A stretch of 64,000 nt of DNA, taken from assembly GCF_001463765.1 (NCBI RefSeq), contig NZ_BBWK01000022.1:1-64000 (forward strand), in the 5' to 3' direction. This stretch comes from Aureimonas sp. AU4 (GTDB lineage: Bacteria; Pseudomonadota; Alphaproteobacteria; Rhizobiales; Rhizobiaceae). Positions 8,467-17,270 of the stretch are shown here, in pieces. Both the position numbers and the translations under genes were made by a program. Position 1 is the first letter of the stretch. Every line of letters starts with the position of its first letter. Below the pieces are notes generated by a model. That model did not search any database, had not been told where the DNA came from, and saw only the letters and a program-made list of their open reading frames with translations.

Positions 8467-9318
8467 TGCTGCTGAGCGTCAGAAAGGCTGAGGCGGACGG
8501 CATGGCTCACAGATGCCACGGTGCGGTTGAAGCCGAGGATCGTCCGCTCTTTCCGCCGCCTTGCTCCGAAGCGGACCGGCAGGTATCCACCCATCTTTGT
8601 CTCGGCGTACGGGCGGGTTCGCAATCGCAAGCAAGAGCGCGGCGGCTCTCGCATCGAGCGGTGTGGCCACATGGCCGAGGCGAGCGTTTCTCGCTTGCGC
8701 TGATGCATACAACGCTGCCGGAGCAGTCAAGCGGCTAGCGGACGCCATCATCGCAGCCGTGACAGAGGTGCGACCGGATGCTTGCAGTTCTTCGTCCGCG
8801 CGTTCACGTCTCCCGGCCCGTCAGCCCGCCCCGTCGATGCGCACGCAGAAGCGCGTCGGGCTGTCGATCTCGCCGGGCCACATGCGGGTCAACATCTCCT
8901 CGGCTTCCTCGGAGCTCTCAAAGCGTGGCAGGCGGCTTTCAGCGTGGAAGCGGTTGGTGCGCTTCATGGCCTCGGCCGCCTGAACTTTTGCGACGGTCAG
9001 ATGCTCGTCGGCCCGCATTGGTGTGCGGGTTGCGCCAGAATGAAGGACGGCGAAATGGCGGAAGCAGATCTCGCGCGCCGGAGCGGCATGAGCGAGGCGC
9101 GCATAGTGCGGCACCTCGCTCATACCGAGAAAGCGTTCCGGGTAGATGGACGATGCAGCAGACGCAGCTCCAGTTGCGCACAACCGAACGAGCGTTGCGA
9201 TCGTACTCCGTCTCACACTCCACATTCTCACCCGCGGAAGCCAACTCCCTACGCAGGAGTTGAGGGGAGTTTGATAACGCAAGTGGCAACTCAACCACAT
9301 CCAGGTATCGCAGTCGGA
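8467..9318. other. Region without a recognised gene, one weak short frame
   Basis: About 850 bases follow the LysR gene. Open frames exist on both strands, including 8479-8751 and 8821-9300 on the minus strand, but none shows a family motif that I recognise. The composition is less regular than in the flanking genes. The stretch could be decayed coding DNA. A short candidate within it (8821-9018) is listed separately. Confidence 0.5.
8821..9018 (-). CDS. Hypothetical short protein
   Basis: A 65-residue minus-strand frame from the ATG at 9018 has a coding-like G/C-rich third position and ends in SPTRFCVRIDGAG. It is acidic and helical-looking in the middle (RFESSEEAEEMLTRMWPG). No clear ribosome site is visible, and upstream in-frame starts exist as far as 9300. 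No family is recognised. It could equally be the surviving end of a longer lost gene. Confidence 0.3.
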   Translation of the reverse strand: MRADEHLTVAKVQAAEAMKRTNRFHAESRLPRFESSEEAEEMLTRMWPGEIDSPTRFCVRIDGAG

Positions 9319-9558
9319 CTAAACCAGGGGTTCTGGTGCTACCAACTCGTCGGCGGCATAGCGCACCATGCGGCAGCAAATCTCGTTGGTCTCAACCATG
9401 ACCTTCAGAATGTCCTGCAGGTCCATCATGCGATCGTAGGTAGCCTCCAGCAACTCGCGAGCGCCGGCTTTGTCTGATTCACTTGGTATTCTTCCTCCCC
9501 TGTTTGGAAAAGAAGTACCATACCTTAGGGTTGTGTAAACCCAACCTATAGTTATCAT
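9319..9558 (-). CDS. Hypothetical short protein
   Basis: This minus-strand frame of up to 79 residues contains a helical stretch (ELLEATYDRMMDLQDIL) and ends AADELVAPEPLV. The N-terminal third, from the ATG at 9558, crosses AT-rich DNA with an imperfect dyad (GGGTT/AACCC near 9528-9542) that looks like a control region, so the real start may be further in. No family is recognised. Confidence 0.35.
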   Translation of the reverse strand: MITIGWVYTTLRYGTSFPNRGGRIPSESDKAGARELLEATYDRMMDLQDILKVMVETNEICCRMVRYAADELVAPEPLV

Positions 9559-9746
9559 GTATCCTGTGGAAATTAAGGCCTCGTGAGTGGACGTATAAAA
9601 TTATTCCAAGAATGCTCGGTGGTGGAAGTGTGCTCCTGATATTCGGCTAGCGCCGTTGAATGAAGGCGTGGGGGTGCCTCAGCCTCATTTGGTTGAGAGG
9701 CTGGTTCCAATCGGATCGCGCTGCCATTTCGTCCTTGGGACTGAGA

Positions 9747-10145
9747 TCAAAGCTTCTGTGTCCGCAACGAAACCGCCGGATACCGCTCGAGAGCCTTCGC
9801 CAACCCCGTCAAATAGGCTCTGATCTCGTCGTCTTGGACGCGTTCGAGTGCGGCCTGCAGTTCATCGCCAGCACCATCGCTGTGGTTGAGATCGACCGGC
9901 GCAGACCTCCCTTCCATAGCGGCAGAACAGCCGGAAAAGAAGAATGCTGTCTCAAACCCCAAGCTGTCTGCAACTCTAAATAGTATACTTGCGCTGATGC
10001 GATTCTTACCCGTCTCGTACTTTCGAACCTGTTGGTAGGTAAGGCCCAACTCCGCGGAGAGTGCCATCAACGTCATCCCTCGATACTGACGAGCAGCTTT
10101 GATCCGATCTCCAATGCTGCGCTCAATCTCGTCGCTTGGTCGCAT
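9747..10145 (-). CDS. XRE-family helix-turn-helix regulator
   Basis: From the ATG at 10145 the protein has 132 residues. Residues 8-65 form a cro/C1-type HTH: IGDRIKAARQYRGMTLMALS, then GLTYQQVRKYETGKNRIS and ILFRVADSLG. This is the short XRE type common in Methylobacterium and rhizobia. The tail is acidic and helical (DDEIRAYLTGLAKALERYP). It is divergent from the PAS gene across 158 bases. The frame upstream of 10145 has no HTH homology. The target genes are unknown. Confidence 0.85.
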   Translation of the reverse strand: MRPSDEIERSIGDRIKAARQYRGMTLMALSAELGLTYQQVRKYETGKNRISASILFRVADSLGFETAFFFSGCSAAMEGRSAPVDLNHSDGAGDELQAALERVQDDEIRAYLTGLAKALERYPAVSLRTQKL

Positions 10146-10303
10146 GGTCTGAACTCTATTCGGAATGACAAAAAGACGGTCGGGTGCGTGAATGCAAGCT
10201 ACAACTCGTGAGTTCCGTATTTCAACCCACACGCATGGTTTCGATACCCTAGGTTATAAGGCTATCACCGAGTTGATGCTCCGATGGGGGTTTGAGGAAT
10301 GGC

Positions 10304-10840
10304 ATGGATCGACGCAGCCCGTTACCTTTGGTGCCGACTTATGACTTTTTGGGTGTCTGGACCTGGAACGTAACGACCGGCATCGTCATCGCTTGCAGCG
10401 ACGTCTGCCGCTACGCAGACATTCCGATCAAGGCCGGGATCCATGGGGTATCGACCGAACGCTTCCTGGCTGCGATCCATCCAGACGATCACGACGCCCT
10501 GGCCCGCAGCGTTGAGCAAGCGCTGCATGGAGATGATTTTTTCGTCGCCGAGTATCGCATCACCAGTACAGAGCACGGCACAGTCCGAGTCCGATCCATG
10601 GGACGATGCTTTCGAGATCCATCCGGCAACCCGACCCACATATCCGGACATCTCAGCCGCGTCAGTGCTGCACAAGACGTGAAAGCGGACGATGATGCGG
10701 TTTTGGCAGATGTGATCGAGCATCTCATCGATGCTCGCAACGCTGCGGAAAGCCTGTCGACGCCTGTCCTTTTCAAATTGATCTCGGCCGTCCTTCTTGA
10801 GGCCGGTTACCACATCGCAGCTCTTCTGCGACGGAACTGA
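10304..10840 (+). CDS. Stand-alone PAS-domain protein
   Basis: The 178-residue protein starts MDRRSPLPLVPTY after GAGG; a TTG twelve bases earlier is possible. Residues about 14-125 form a PAS fold: VWTWNVTTG, FLAAIHPDDHDAL, FVAEYRI, and RCFRDPSGNPTHISGHLSRV, closing with the usual PAC-like strand. No kinase, cyclase or DNA-binding domain follows, only a short helical tail. It probably senses a ligand or redox state and signals through a partner, perhaps the divergent XRE regulator; that link is inference. Confidence 0.8.
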   Translation: MDRRSPLPLVPTYDFLGVWTWNVTTGIVIACSDVCRYADIPIKAGIHGVSTERFLAAIHPDDHDALARSVEQALHGDDFFVAEYRITSTEHGTVRVRSMGRCFRDPSGNPTHISGHLSRVSAAQDVKADDDAVLADVIEHLIDARNAAESLSTPVLFKLISAVLLEAGYHIAALLRRN

Positions 10841-11110
10841 ACCAAAAGGACCAACGGCCACACCGGTGGTCAACTCCTCGGCCAATACGCGGATGGTGAT
10901 GCCATTCAGGCTTGCATCACGATCGGCGAGGCGTGTCGGCTTTTCGCTTTGGACTGGCCGGAAGCAGACAGCTTTCCACCCGGTCACGCCGATCGACGCC
11001 GAGAAAGCGGACGCTCGGAAGCGGTCCATCCGCTATGCGACCCAACAAAGACATAGGTGCCCAATGCTGAGCTGTCCCAAAAGCAGACCTTGGGAAGGGC
11101 AATAGCAACA

Positions 11111-12007
11111 CTAAAACTTCCAAGTTCGGATCAGCATCGACAAGAAACGCTCGGCGGCTGGGGAGAGCCGTCCGTTGCGCCGTTGAACGATACCGATCGT
11201 GCGGGTCACGATGGGATCGATGATGGGCCGTGTGATGAGGAAGGGATGATCGTCTTGAGGGGTGGCCAAGCGAGGCAGAACCGATATGCCGAGGCCGGCT
11301 TCAACAAGGCCCAGCGAGGTGTTCAGGTGCGTCACCTCGTAGAACCAGTTGAGCTTCAGTTTCTCCTTGGCAAGGCTGGCGTCCAGAAGGGTTCGATTAC
11401 CGCTGGAGCGGTCGACGACGATCAGCCGGTGCCCCTCCAAATGGGACCATGTCAGTTCGGCGTATCGGGAAAGTTCGTGGTCCTTCCGCATGGCGAGAAC
11501 GAAGGGATCGTCGATCAAGGGTTCGAAATCGAGATCAGGGTCCGAGTTCCCCATCAGATTGATGCCGAACTCAACCTCACCTCGCGCGACCGCCCGCAGC
11601 CCGTCATTGGCGGTGAGGTCTAGGATGCGAAAGCGAATATGGGGAAACTCCTCGTTGAAGCGGCGCACCACCTTGGGCAGGAAGTAGAACGCGGCGGTCG
11701 GGAGGCATGCCATCGTGATCAGGCCGCGGTGCTGGCTGCCCGTATCCTTCAGCGCAAAGAGGGAGCCGTCGAACTCCTCCAGCATTCGGCGAACCAAGGG
11801 CATCAACTCTTGCCCCATGGCGGTGGGCGCGACGTGGCGCGTGGTCCTTTCGAGGAGCGGCGCGCCGATAGAGGCTTCAAGCTTTTGGATCCGTCGCGTC
11901 AGAGCGGGCTGCGACATGTTCAGGGCCTCAGCGGCCCGGTGAAAGCTTTCAAGCTCGACGACGTTCTGAAAGGCGCGCAAGTCGAGTATCTCGCAATTAA
12001 TGCGCAT
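11111..12007 (-). CDS. LysR-family transcriptional regulator
   Basis: From MRINCEILDLRAFQNVVELE the protein has 298 residues, with HTH AAEALNMSQPALTRRIQKLE and an effector-binding domain containing LIDDPFVLAMRKDHEL. A longer start at 12040 is possible but not needed for the DNA-binding domain. It is divergent from the PrpF-family gene and is the likely regulator of the 12.1-18.9 kb phenolic-compound cluster. Confidence 0.92.
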   Translation of the reverse strand: MRINCEILDLRAFQNVVELESFHRAAEALNMSQPALTRRIQKLEASIGAPLLERTTRHVAPTAMGQELMPLVRRMLEEFDGSLFALKDTGSQHRGLITMACLPTAAFYFLPKVVRRFNEEFPHIRFRILDLTANDGLRAVARGEVEFGINLMGNSDPDLDFEPLIDDPFVLAMRKDHELSRYAELTWSHLEGHRLIVVDRSSGNRTLLDASLAKEKLKLNWFYEVTHLNTSLGLVEAGLGISVLPRLATPQDDHPFLITRPIIDPIVTRTIGIVQRRNGRLSPAAERFLSMLIRTWKF

Positions 12008-12074
12008 ATTGCAATAATCCTGCCACTCTTTGCATTTCACTAATCGCTGTCATACCGCCACATAGCAATAAAGC

Positions 12075-12090
12075 AACGGATTGTTCCGTT
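12075..12090. promoter_or_regulatory. Perfect dyad upstream of the PrpF-family gene
   Basis: AACGGA-TTGT-TCCGTT is a perfect six-base inverted repeat ending 22 bases before the ATG at 12112, in the 104-base gap between the LysR and PrpF-family genes. It is a candidate LysR or repressor site. It could instead form an RNA hairpin in the leader. Confidence 0.4.
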
Positions 12091-12111
12091 CGCCGAATAA
12101 TTGGTGTGGCA

Positions 12112-13194
12112 ATGAACGACTTGACCCGAATCCCTTGTGTTTTGATGCGTGGTGGAACCTCGCGCGGTCCGTTCTTTATCGCGTCCGATCTTCCGAGCGA
12201 TCCGGCTGAGCGGGATGCCACGCTCCTGTCGATCATGGGATCGGGTCACCCGCTGCAGATCGACGGAATCGGCGGTGGAAATCCCGTGACCAGCAAGGTC
12301 GCGATCATCGGTCCGGGCAGCGTCGCGAATGCAGATGTCGACTACCTGTTCGCACAGGTCCGCAACGATCGGCAGATGGTGGACTATTCGCCCAATTGCG
12401 GAAACATGCTCGCGGCGGTGGGTCCGTTCTCGATCGAAGCGGGCCTCGTCACCGCCAGCGAAGGACACACCCTCGTCCGCATCCACAACGTCAACACCGG
12501 AAAGATCATCGTCGCCAAGGTTCCCACGCACGGTGGCGAGGTGACCTATCTCGGAGACGCCTCGATCGATGGTGTTCCCGGCCAAGCCGCGCCGATCGCC
12601 CTGACCTTCCTCGACGCGGCCGGCGCCAAGACCGGGAAGTTGCTTCCGACCGGGCACCCCTTGGATGTCATCGAAGGGGTAGAGGCGACCTGCATCGACT
12701 GCGCGATACCGATGGTGCTCGTGCGCGCCGGCGACCTTGGTGTCACCGGCTACGAGCGTGCCGACGAGCTTTCCGCCAATGCCGACCTCATGCAGCGCCT
12801 AGAGGCGATCCGGGTCGAGGCGGGACGGCGGATGGGCATGGGAGATGTATCCGATATGGTCATTCCGAAGCCGGTGCTGATCTCGGCTCCGACCAAGGGC
12901 GGCACGCTGAACGTACGCTATTTCATGCCTCATGAGTGCCACCCCTCGCTGGCGACCACAGGTGCGGTCGGCATCGCGACAGCCGCCATCACGCAGGGGA
13001 CGATCGCTGCGAACCTTGTCGGTTCCCTGCCGCTTCCCGCGCGGATCGGCGTCGAGCACCCAGGCGGTCGCCTCGACGTCGAACTCGAAAATCGTAACGG
13101 CGTGACGGTCGCAGGGCTTCTGCGCACGGCTCGCCGACTGTTCGAAGGCTTCGCCTTCGCCAAGCCCGCCTCGCAACTCACGCGAGCAGCCTAG
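12112..13194 (+). CDS. PrpF-family isomerase, 4-oxalomesaconate tautomerase-like
   Basis: The 360-residue protein starts MNDLTRIPCVLMRGGTSRGP, the hallmark opening of PrpF-fold (diaminopimelate-epimerase-like) proteins. It also has GIGGGNPVTSKVAIIG, DYSPNCGNMLAAVGPF with the catalytic Cys, and VRYFMPHECHPSLATTGAVG near the C-terminus. This text resembles GalD/LigU-type 4-oxalomesaconate tautomerases of gallate and protocatechuate 4,5-cleavage pathways more than PrpF itself. No dioxygenase or hydratase gene of that pathway is in the window. It leads the rightward importer operon and is probably LysR-controlled. Confidence 0.85.
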   Translation: MNDLTRIPCVLMRGGTSRGPFFIASDLPSDPAERDATLLSIMGSGHPLQIDGIGGGNPVTSKVAIIGPGSVANADVDYLFAQVRNDRQMVDYSPNCGNMLAAVGPFSIEAGLVTASEGHTLVRIHNVNTGKIIVAKVPTHGGEVTYLGDASIDGVPGQAAPIALTFLDAAGAKTGKLLPTGHPLDVIEGVEATCIDCAIPMVLVRAGDLGVTGYERADELSANADLMQRLEAIRVEAGRRMGMGDVSDMVIPKPVLISAPTKGGTLNVRYFMPHECHPSLATTGAVGIATAAITQGTIAANLVGSLPLPARIGVEHPGGRLDVELENRNGVTVAGLLRTARRLFEGFAFAKPASQLTRAA

Positions 13195-13241
13195 ACCCGT
13201 CGCCCGGCCGCAGAGCCGGCCATCTTCAAGGGAGGAATTCC

Positions 13242-14243
13242 ATGCGTCGTCTGCTTCTTGCTGCCACCGCCGTCCTGGCATTGGCCAACGTTGCCCATGC
13301 TCAGTCCGTGCGGATGAGCGTTGGCTCCTACAATCTCAACAACCTACCTTTCCCGGTAGCTTCGAGCCTTGGCTTCTATAAGGAAGAGGGCCTGGACGTT
13401 ACGACCGAGAACTTCGCGCAGGGCGGCTCGAAGGTGCTGCAGGCACTGGTCGCCGGATCGACCGACGTTGCCGTCGGCTTCTACGATCACACGATCCAGA
13501 TGCAGGCACAACGCAAGAACGTCGTCGGCTTCATTCAGCTCGCCCGCAACTCCGGCCTCGTTCTCGCAGGCACGAACGACACCGACTTCGATCCCGCCAA
13601 GCCCGAGACCATCAAGGGCAAGAAGGTGGGCATCACCTCTCCCGGTTCGTCGTCCGACTTCTTCGTGCGCTACTACCTTCAGCAGCACGGCATGGGCGAG
13701 AACGACGTGTCGATCATCGGTGTCGGCTCGGGCGCCGCAGCCGTGGCGGCCCTTCAGCAGGGCAAGATCGATCTTCTCGTGAACTACGATCCGGCCGCAA
13801 CGATCGTTGTGGAGCGCGGGATCGGCAAGATCCTGATCGATGCGCGCAGCGACCAGGGCGCGAAGGAGGTCTACGGCGGCATCTATCCGACGTCGGTGCT
13901 CTACGCCAACCAGAGCTACATCGACCAGCACCCGGACGTGATCCAGAAGGTCACCAACGCCACCGTGAAGGCGCTGCACTGGATGAAGGCGCACAGCGCC
14001 GAGGAGATCGTGGAGCAACTGCCGTCCGACTTCGTGACCGGCGACCGGGAGACCTACGTGAAGGCCGTCGAGAATGCCAAGGCGATCTTCTCCGACGACG
14101 GCTCGTTCGTGGCGGCCGACCTCGAGACCCCGCTCGCCGTGCTTCGATCGTTCAACGACAGCGTCAAGAACGCCGACATCGACCTTTCCAAGACCTACAC
14201 GAACACGTTCGTCGAGGCCGCCGGAAAGCAGGCGGCCAACTGA
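13242..14243 (+). CDS. NitT/TauT-family ABC transporter substrate-binding protein
   Basis: The 333-residue protein has a Sec signal peptide (MRRLLLAATAVLALANVAHA) after GGGAGG. NMT1/THI5- and SsuA-like features follow: PVASSLGFYKEEGLDVTTEN, GGSKVLQALVAGSTDVAVGF and KGKKVGITSPGSSSDFF. Relatives deliver nitrate, taurine, sulfonates, phthalate or other aromatic acids. Its place between a GalD-like tautomerase and aromatic-ester hydrolases makes an aromatic acid the likely ligand. The binding protein, ATPase and permease form one tight operon. Confidence 0.9.
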   Translation: MRRLLLAATAVLALANVAHAQSVRMSVGSYNLNNLPFPVASSLGFYKEEGLDVTTENFAQGGSKVLQALVAGSTDVAVGFYDHTIQMQAQRKNVVGFIQLARNSGLVLAGTNDTDFDPAKPETIKGKKVGITSPGSSSDFFVRYYLQQHGMGENDVSIIGVGSGAAAVAALQQGKIDLLVNYDPAATIVVERGIGKILIDARSDQGAKEVYGGIYPTSVLYANQSYIDQHPDVIQKVTNATVKALHWMKAHSAEEIVEQLPSDFVTGDRETYVKAVENAKAIFSDDGSFVAADLETPLAVLRSFNDSVKNADIDLSKTYTNTFVEAAGKQAAN

Positions 14244-14254
14244 AGGATCGAACC

Positions 14255-15085
14255 ATGTCGGCCACCGTGCGCAAGTTGCAACCCGTGTCTTCCCTGAATG
14301 CTTCCGGTACCCGACCGATGGTCGGTATCGAGAAGGTGACGATGGCCTTCGGGGACTTCGTCGCGGTTGAGAACGTCAATCTGGCAGTCGGCGACGGTGA
14401 GTTTCTCGCCATCGTCGGCCCCACCGGCTGCGGCAAGTCCACCATTCTGAACGCGATTGCCGGACTTCTGAAGCCGGCGGTCGGTGCCGTTTCCATCGAT
14501 GGCGCGACGGTCTCGGGCGTCCAGAACGACATCGGCTATCTCTTCCAGCAGGATGCGCTCCTGCCTTGGAAGACGGCGTTCGAGAATGTCGAACTCGGCC
14601 TGATGTTCCGCCGCGTCGGCGCTGCCGAGCGGCGGGACAAGGCCATGGCCTGGCTCGAGAAGGTCGGACTCAAGGGCTTCGAGGGGCGTTATCCCCACCA
14701 ACTCTCGGGCGGCCAGCGCAAGCGCGTCCAGATGGCCCAGGCCCTGATCACGGAGCCGAAGGTCATCCTGATGGACGAACCCTTCTCGGCGCTCGACATC
14801 CACACCCGCCACCTCATGCAGAACGAGCTCCTGCGCCTGTGGCAGGAGGACCGTCGCGCGGTGGTGATGATCACCCACGACCTCGAGGAGGCCATCGCGC
14901 TCGGCGACCGCGTGGTCGTGCTCGCGGCCGGTCCCAAGAGCCACATCATCGACAGCTTCCCCGTGGACCTCGAGCGGCCGCGCAACGTCGCGGAGATCAA
15001 GCTCGATCCCCGGTTCCTGACCCTTTATCGCGACATCTGGGCGTCGCTTCGTGGAGAAGTGGAGAAGAGCTATGCGCGGCGCTAA
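14255..15085 (+). CDS. NitT/TauT-family ABC transporter ATP-binding protein
   Basis: The 276-residue ATPase has Walker A GPTGCGKST (55-63), the Q-loop FQQDALLPWKT, signature LSGGQRKRVQMAQAL, Walker B VILMDEPFSALD and the H-loop ITHD. This is the SsuB/TauB type. It begins 11 bases after the binding-protein gene and overlaps the start of the permease gene. It energises uptake at the inner face of the membrane. Confidence 0.93.
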   Translation: MSATVRKLQPVSSLNASGTRPMVGIEKVTMAFGDFVAVENVNLAVGDGEFLAIVGPTGCGKSTILNAIAGLLKPAVGAVSIDGATVSGVQNDIGYLFQQDALLPWKTAFENVELGLMFRRVGAAERRDKAMAWLEKVGLKGFEGRYPHQLSGGQRKRVQMAQALITEPKVILMDEPFSALDIHTRHLMQNELLRLWQEDRRAVVMITHDLEEAIALGDRVVVLAAGPKSHIIDSFPVDLERPRNVAEIKLDPRFLTLYRDIWASLRGEVEKSYARR

Positions 15086-15848
15086 CGTCCGGTTGATTCA
15101 GATCACCCTTCTGGTGGTCGTTCTTGGCGGCTGGGAGCTGGGCGTCGCGTCGGGCATCATTGACCGCTTCTTCTTTCCGGCGCCGCTCGACATCGTGAAG
15201 CAGGTCTTCGCTTGGGTGACCGAGCTCAGCTTCTACAACCATGTCTATATCACGCTGACCGAAACCGTTCTCGGCTACGTCATCGGAACAGGCCTCGGCG
15301 TCGCGGCCGGCGTGTGGCTCGGCCTCAGCCCCTTCATGGCGCGGGTGCTTGATCCGTTCATCAAGGGTCTCAACGCCATCCCGCGCGTCGTGTTGGCGCC
15401 GATCTTTGTTCTATGGCTCGGTCTCGGGCTCTGGTCGAAGGTCGCGCTCGCCGTGACGCTCGTGTTCTTCGTGACCTTCTTCAACGCCATGCAGGGCGTG
15501 AAGGAAGTGAACCCGGTGGTCCTGTCGAACGCCCGCATCCTCGGCGCCAGCCGTTCGGACCTGCTGCGCCACGTCTATTTCCCGGCGGCGGCGAGCTGGA
15601 TCCTGTCGTCGCTTCGCACCTCGGTCGGCTTCGCCGTCGTCGGCGCGATCATCGGCGAGTATCTCGGCGCCTCGGCGGGCCTTGGCTACCTGATCGCGCG
15701 TTCGGAAGGCAACTTCGACGCAGTCGGCGTGTTCGCCGGCATCCTGATCCTGGCGCTGTTCGTTCTGGTGATCGACGTCCTTCTCGACTTCGTCGAGCGT
15801 CGCCTGATCACCTGGCGGCCGAACGCCGGCGAAGAGCGTCCAGCCTGA
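15072..15848 (+). CDS. NitT/TauT-family ABC transporter permease
   Basis: The start at 15072 (MRGANVRL) follows GGAGAAG and overlaps the ATPase end by 14 bases. The 258-residue protein has about six hydrophobic segments and the binding-protein-dependent permease loop EVNPVVLSNARILGASRSDLLRHVYFPAAASW, typical of SsuC/TauC permeases. It ends the importer operon just before a strong terminator. Confidence 0.92.
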   Translation: MRGANVRLIQITLLVVVLGGWELGVASGIIDRFFFPAPLDIVKQVFAWVTELSFYNHVYITLTETVLGYVIGTGLGVAAGVWLGLSPFMARVLDPFIKGLNAIPRVVLAPIFVLWLGLGLWSKVALAVTLVFFVTFFNAMQGVKEVNPVVLSNARILGASRSDLLRHVYFPAAASWILSSLRTSVGFAVVGAIIGEYLGASAGLGYLIARSEGNFDAVGVFAGILILALFVLVIDVLLDFVERRLITWRPNAGEERPA

Positions 15849-15895
15849 CCGATCGACCTCCGGATCGTCACGCCGATCCATGATCCGAAGTATCC

Positions 15896-15932
15896 ATCCA
15901 CCCGACGGTTGTCCGTCGGGTGGATTTTTTCG
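15896..15932 (+). terminator. Rho-independent terminator of the importer operon
   Basis: ATCCACCCGACGG (15896-15908) pairs perfectly over 13 bases with 15913-15925 across a TTGT loop, and a run of Ts follows. It lies 47 bases after the permease stop. This closes the PrpF-family/importer operon, so the two downstream hydrolase genes need another promoter. Confidence 0.93.
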
Positions 15933-16091
15933 TTATATTAGAACTCAAAGCCGCTTACCCAACTTTTGATAAATTACTAAACCGGATCATTATTTCGGAT
16001 AACGCATCTATTATTGATTAGATTGCAATTATCTCTCGATAAAAACTATGCCAGCATTACGGTATCGGAGGCCAATCGGGAGGATAGCCGC

Positions 16092-17192
16092 GTGCCGTAT
16101 TCCAGCGTATCGAGACGTTCGCTTCTAAAGGGTGTGGGCGGAGGGGTCGCGAGCCTCACCCTCGTGTCCGCTCTCGGCCTGCCCGCCGCAGCCCAGTCGA
16201 AGACCTCGGATGCATCCCGCATGGCGGTTACCGACAGCGGCCCCTTCCGGCCGGACGGGCTCTTGGATGTGGAACGCAGGCTCTACGAGATGCCGACCAC
16301 GTCGCTGCTGGTCTACAGCGGCGACAAACCCGTCTACGAATACGGCAATGGCCGCGACGTGAGCTATCTGGCTTCGGCCCGCAAGAGCGTCCTATCGATG
16401 CTCTACGGCAAGTACGTCGCCGACGGTACCATCGACCTCGATGCGACGCTGGCCGATCTCGATATCCAGGACAACGAGACTTTGAGTGATGCGGAGCGGC
16501 AGGCGACCGTTCGCGACCTCCTCTCGTCCAGTTCCGGCGTCTACCATCCGGCCGGCAGTCCGGGTGGCAACGACAACAATCCGCCTCGCGGCAGCAAGCC
16601 GCACGGCACCTATTTCCAGTACAACAACTGGGACTTCAACGTCCTTGGCGCGATCTTCGAAAAACGAACAGGCCAGAAGATTTTCGAAGCATTGAAGCGC
16701 GACCTTGCCGATCCGCTGGGCTTCCAAGACTACGATCTCGGGCGTCAGAAGATGCTGGGCTACGGCGACCGGTCGCGGTTCCTGGCCTATCACATGTTCC
16801 TGTCGGCCCGCGACATGGGCAAGCTTGGCCAGCTCATGCTGCGCAAGGGCGAATGGAACGGGCGCCAGCTCGTGCCCGCCGAATGGGTGGCCGAGAGCAC
16901 GAAACCGCGTTTCACGCCGGAAGAGACGCGCGATTCCGCCGGCTATGCCTATCTCTGGTGGATCCCCGATCGGAAGGGCGCGGCCTGGGAAGGCTCCTTC
17001 TACGCCAACGGCAATCTCGGTCAGTACATCCTCTGCCTGCCAGCCATCGACACGGTGGTCGTGCATCGCCGCGCGGTGACGGACCAGTACGCCATGGCCC
17101 GCAATCTCGGCGAGACCACTTTCCTCCCCGCCGGTGTCAAGGCGACCGCCTTCCTCGACATCGCCGATGCGATCGTCGCCAGCTACGGCTGA
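16092..17192 (+). CDS. Class-C beta-lactamase-family serine hydrolase (Tat-exported)
   Basis: A GTG start at 16092 preceded by GGGAGG gives 366 residues. The open frame extends upstream into AT-rich DNA without a ribosome site. SRRSLLKGVGGG with the following hydrophobic stretch is a twin-arginine signal. The active-site SxxK is SARK (S95-K98), and YNN in FQYNNWDFN is the YxN motif. The overall form resembles EstB-like esterases and penicillin-binding-protein relatives rather than true beta-lactamases. It sits before the tannase-family gene, so a periplasmic esterase role on plant phenolic esters is plausible. Confidence 0.85.
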   Translation: MPYSSVSRRSLLKGVGGGVASLTLVSALGLPAAAQSKTSDASRMAVTDSGPFRPDGLLDVERRLYEMPTTSLLVYSGDKPVYEYGNGRDVSYLASARKSVLSMLYGKYVADGTIDLDATLADLDIQDNETLSDAERQATVRDLLSSSSGVYHPAGSPGGNDNNPPRGSKPHGTYFQYNNWDFNVLGAIFEKRTGQKIFEALKRDLADPLGFQDYDLGRQKMLGYGDRSRFLAYHMFLSARDMGKLGQLMLRKGEWNGRQLVPAEWVAESTKPRFTPEETRDSAGYAYLWWIPDRKGAAWEGSFYANGNLGQYILCLPAIDTVVVHRRAVTDQYAMARNLGETTFLPAGVKATAFLDIADAIVASYG

Positions 17193-17270
17193 CACGCAAA
17201 CGCGATCTTCGATCGAGCACGCGGCGAAACTTGCGCCGCGCTACGGTTTCTTCAGTTCAAGGACATGTCC

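Noticed and set aside
9525-9555. Shared operator between the 9.5 kb short gene and the XRE/PAS gap
   Set aside because: Similarity between the dyad near 9530 and sequence near 10250 is too weak and its spacing inconsistent.
17220-17240. GC-rich dyad before the tannase-family gene as a terminator
   Set aside because: The stem is short, lacks a T run and lies where the two hydrolase genes would be co-transcribed.
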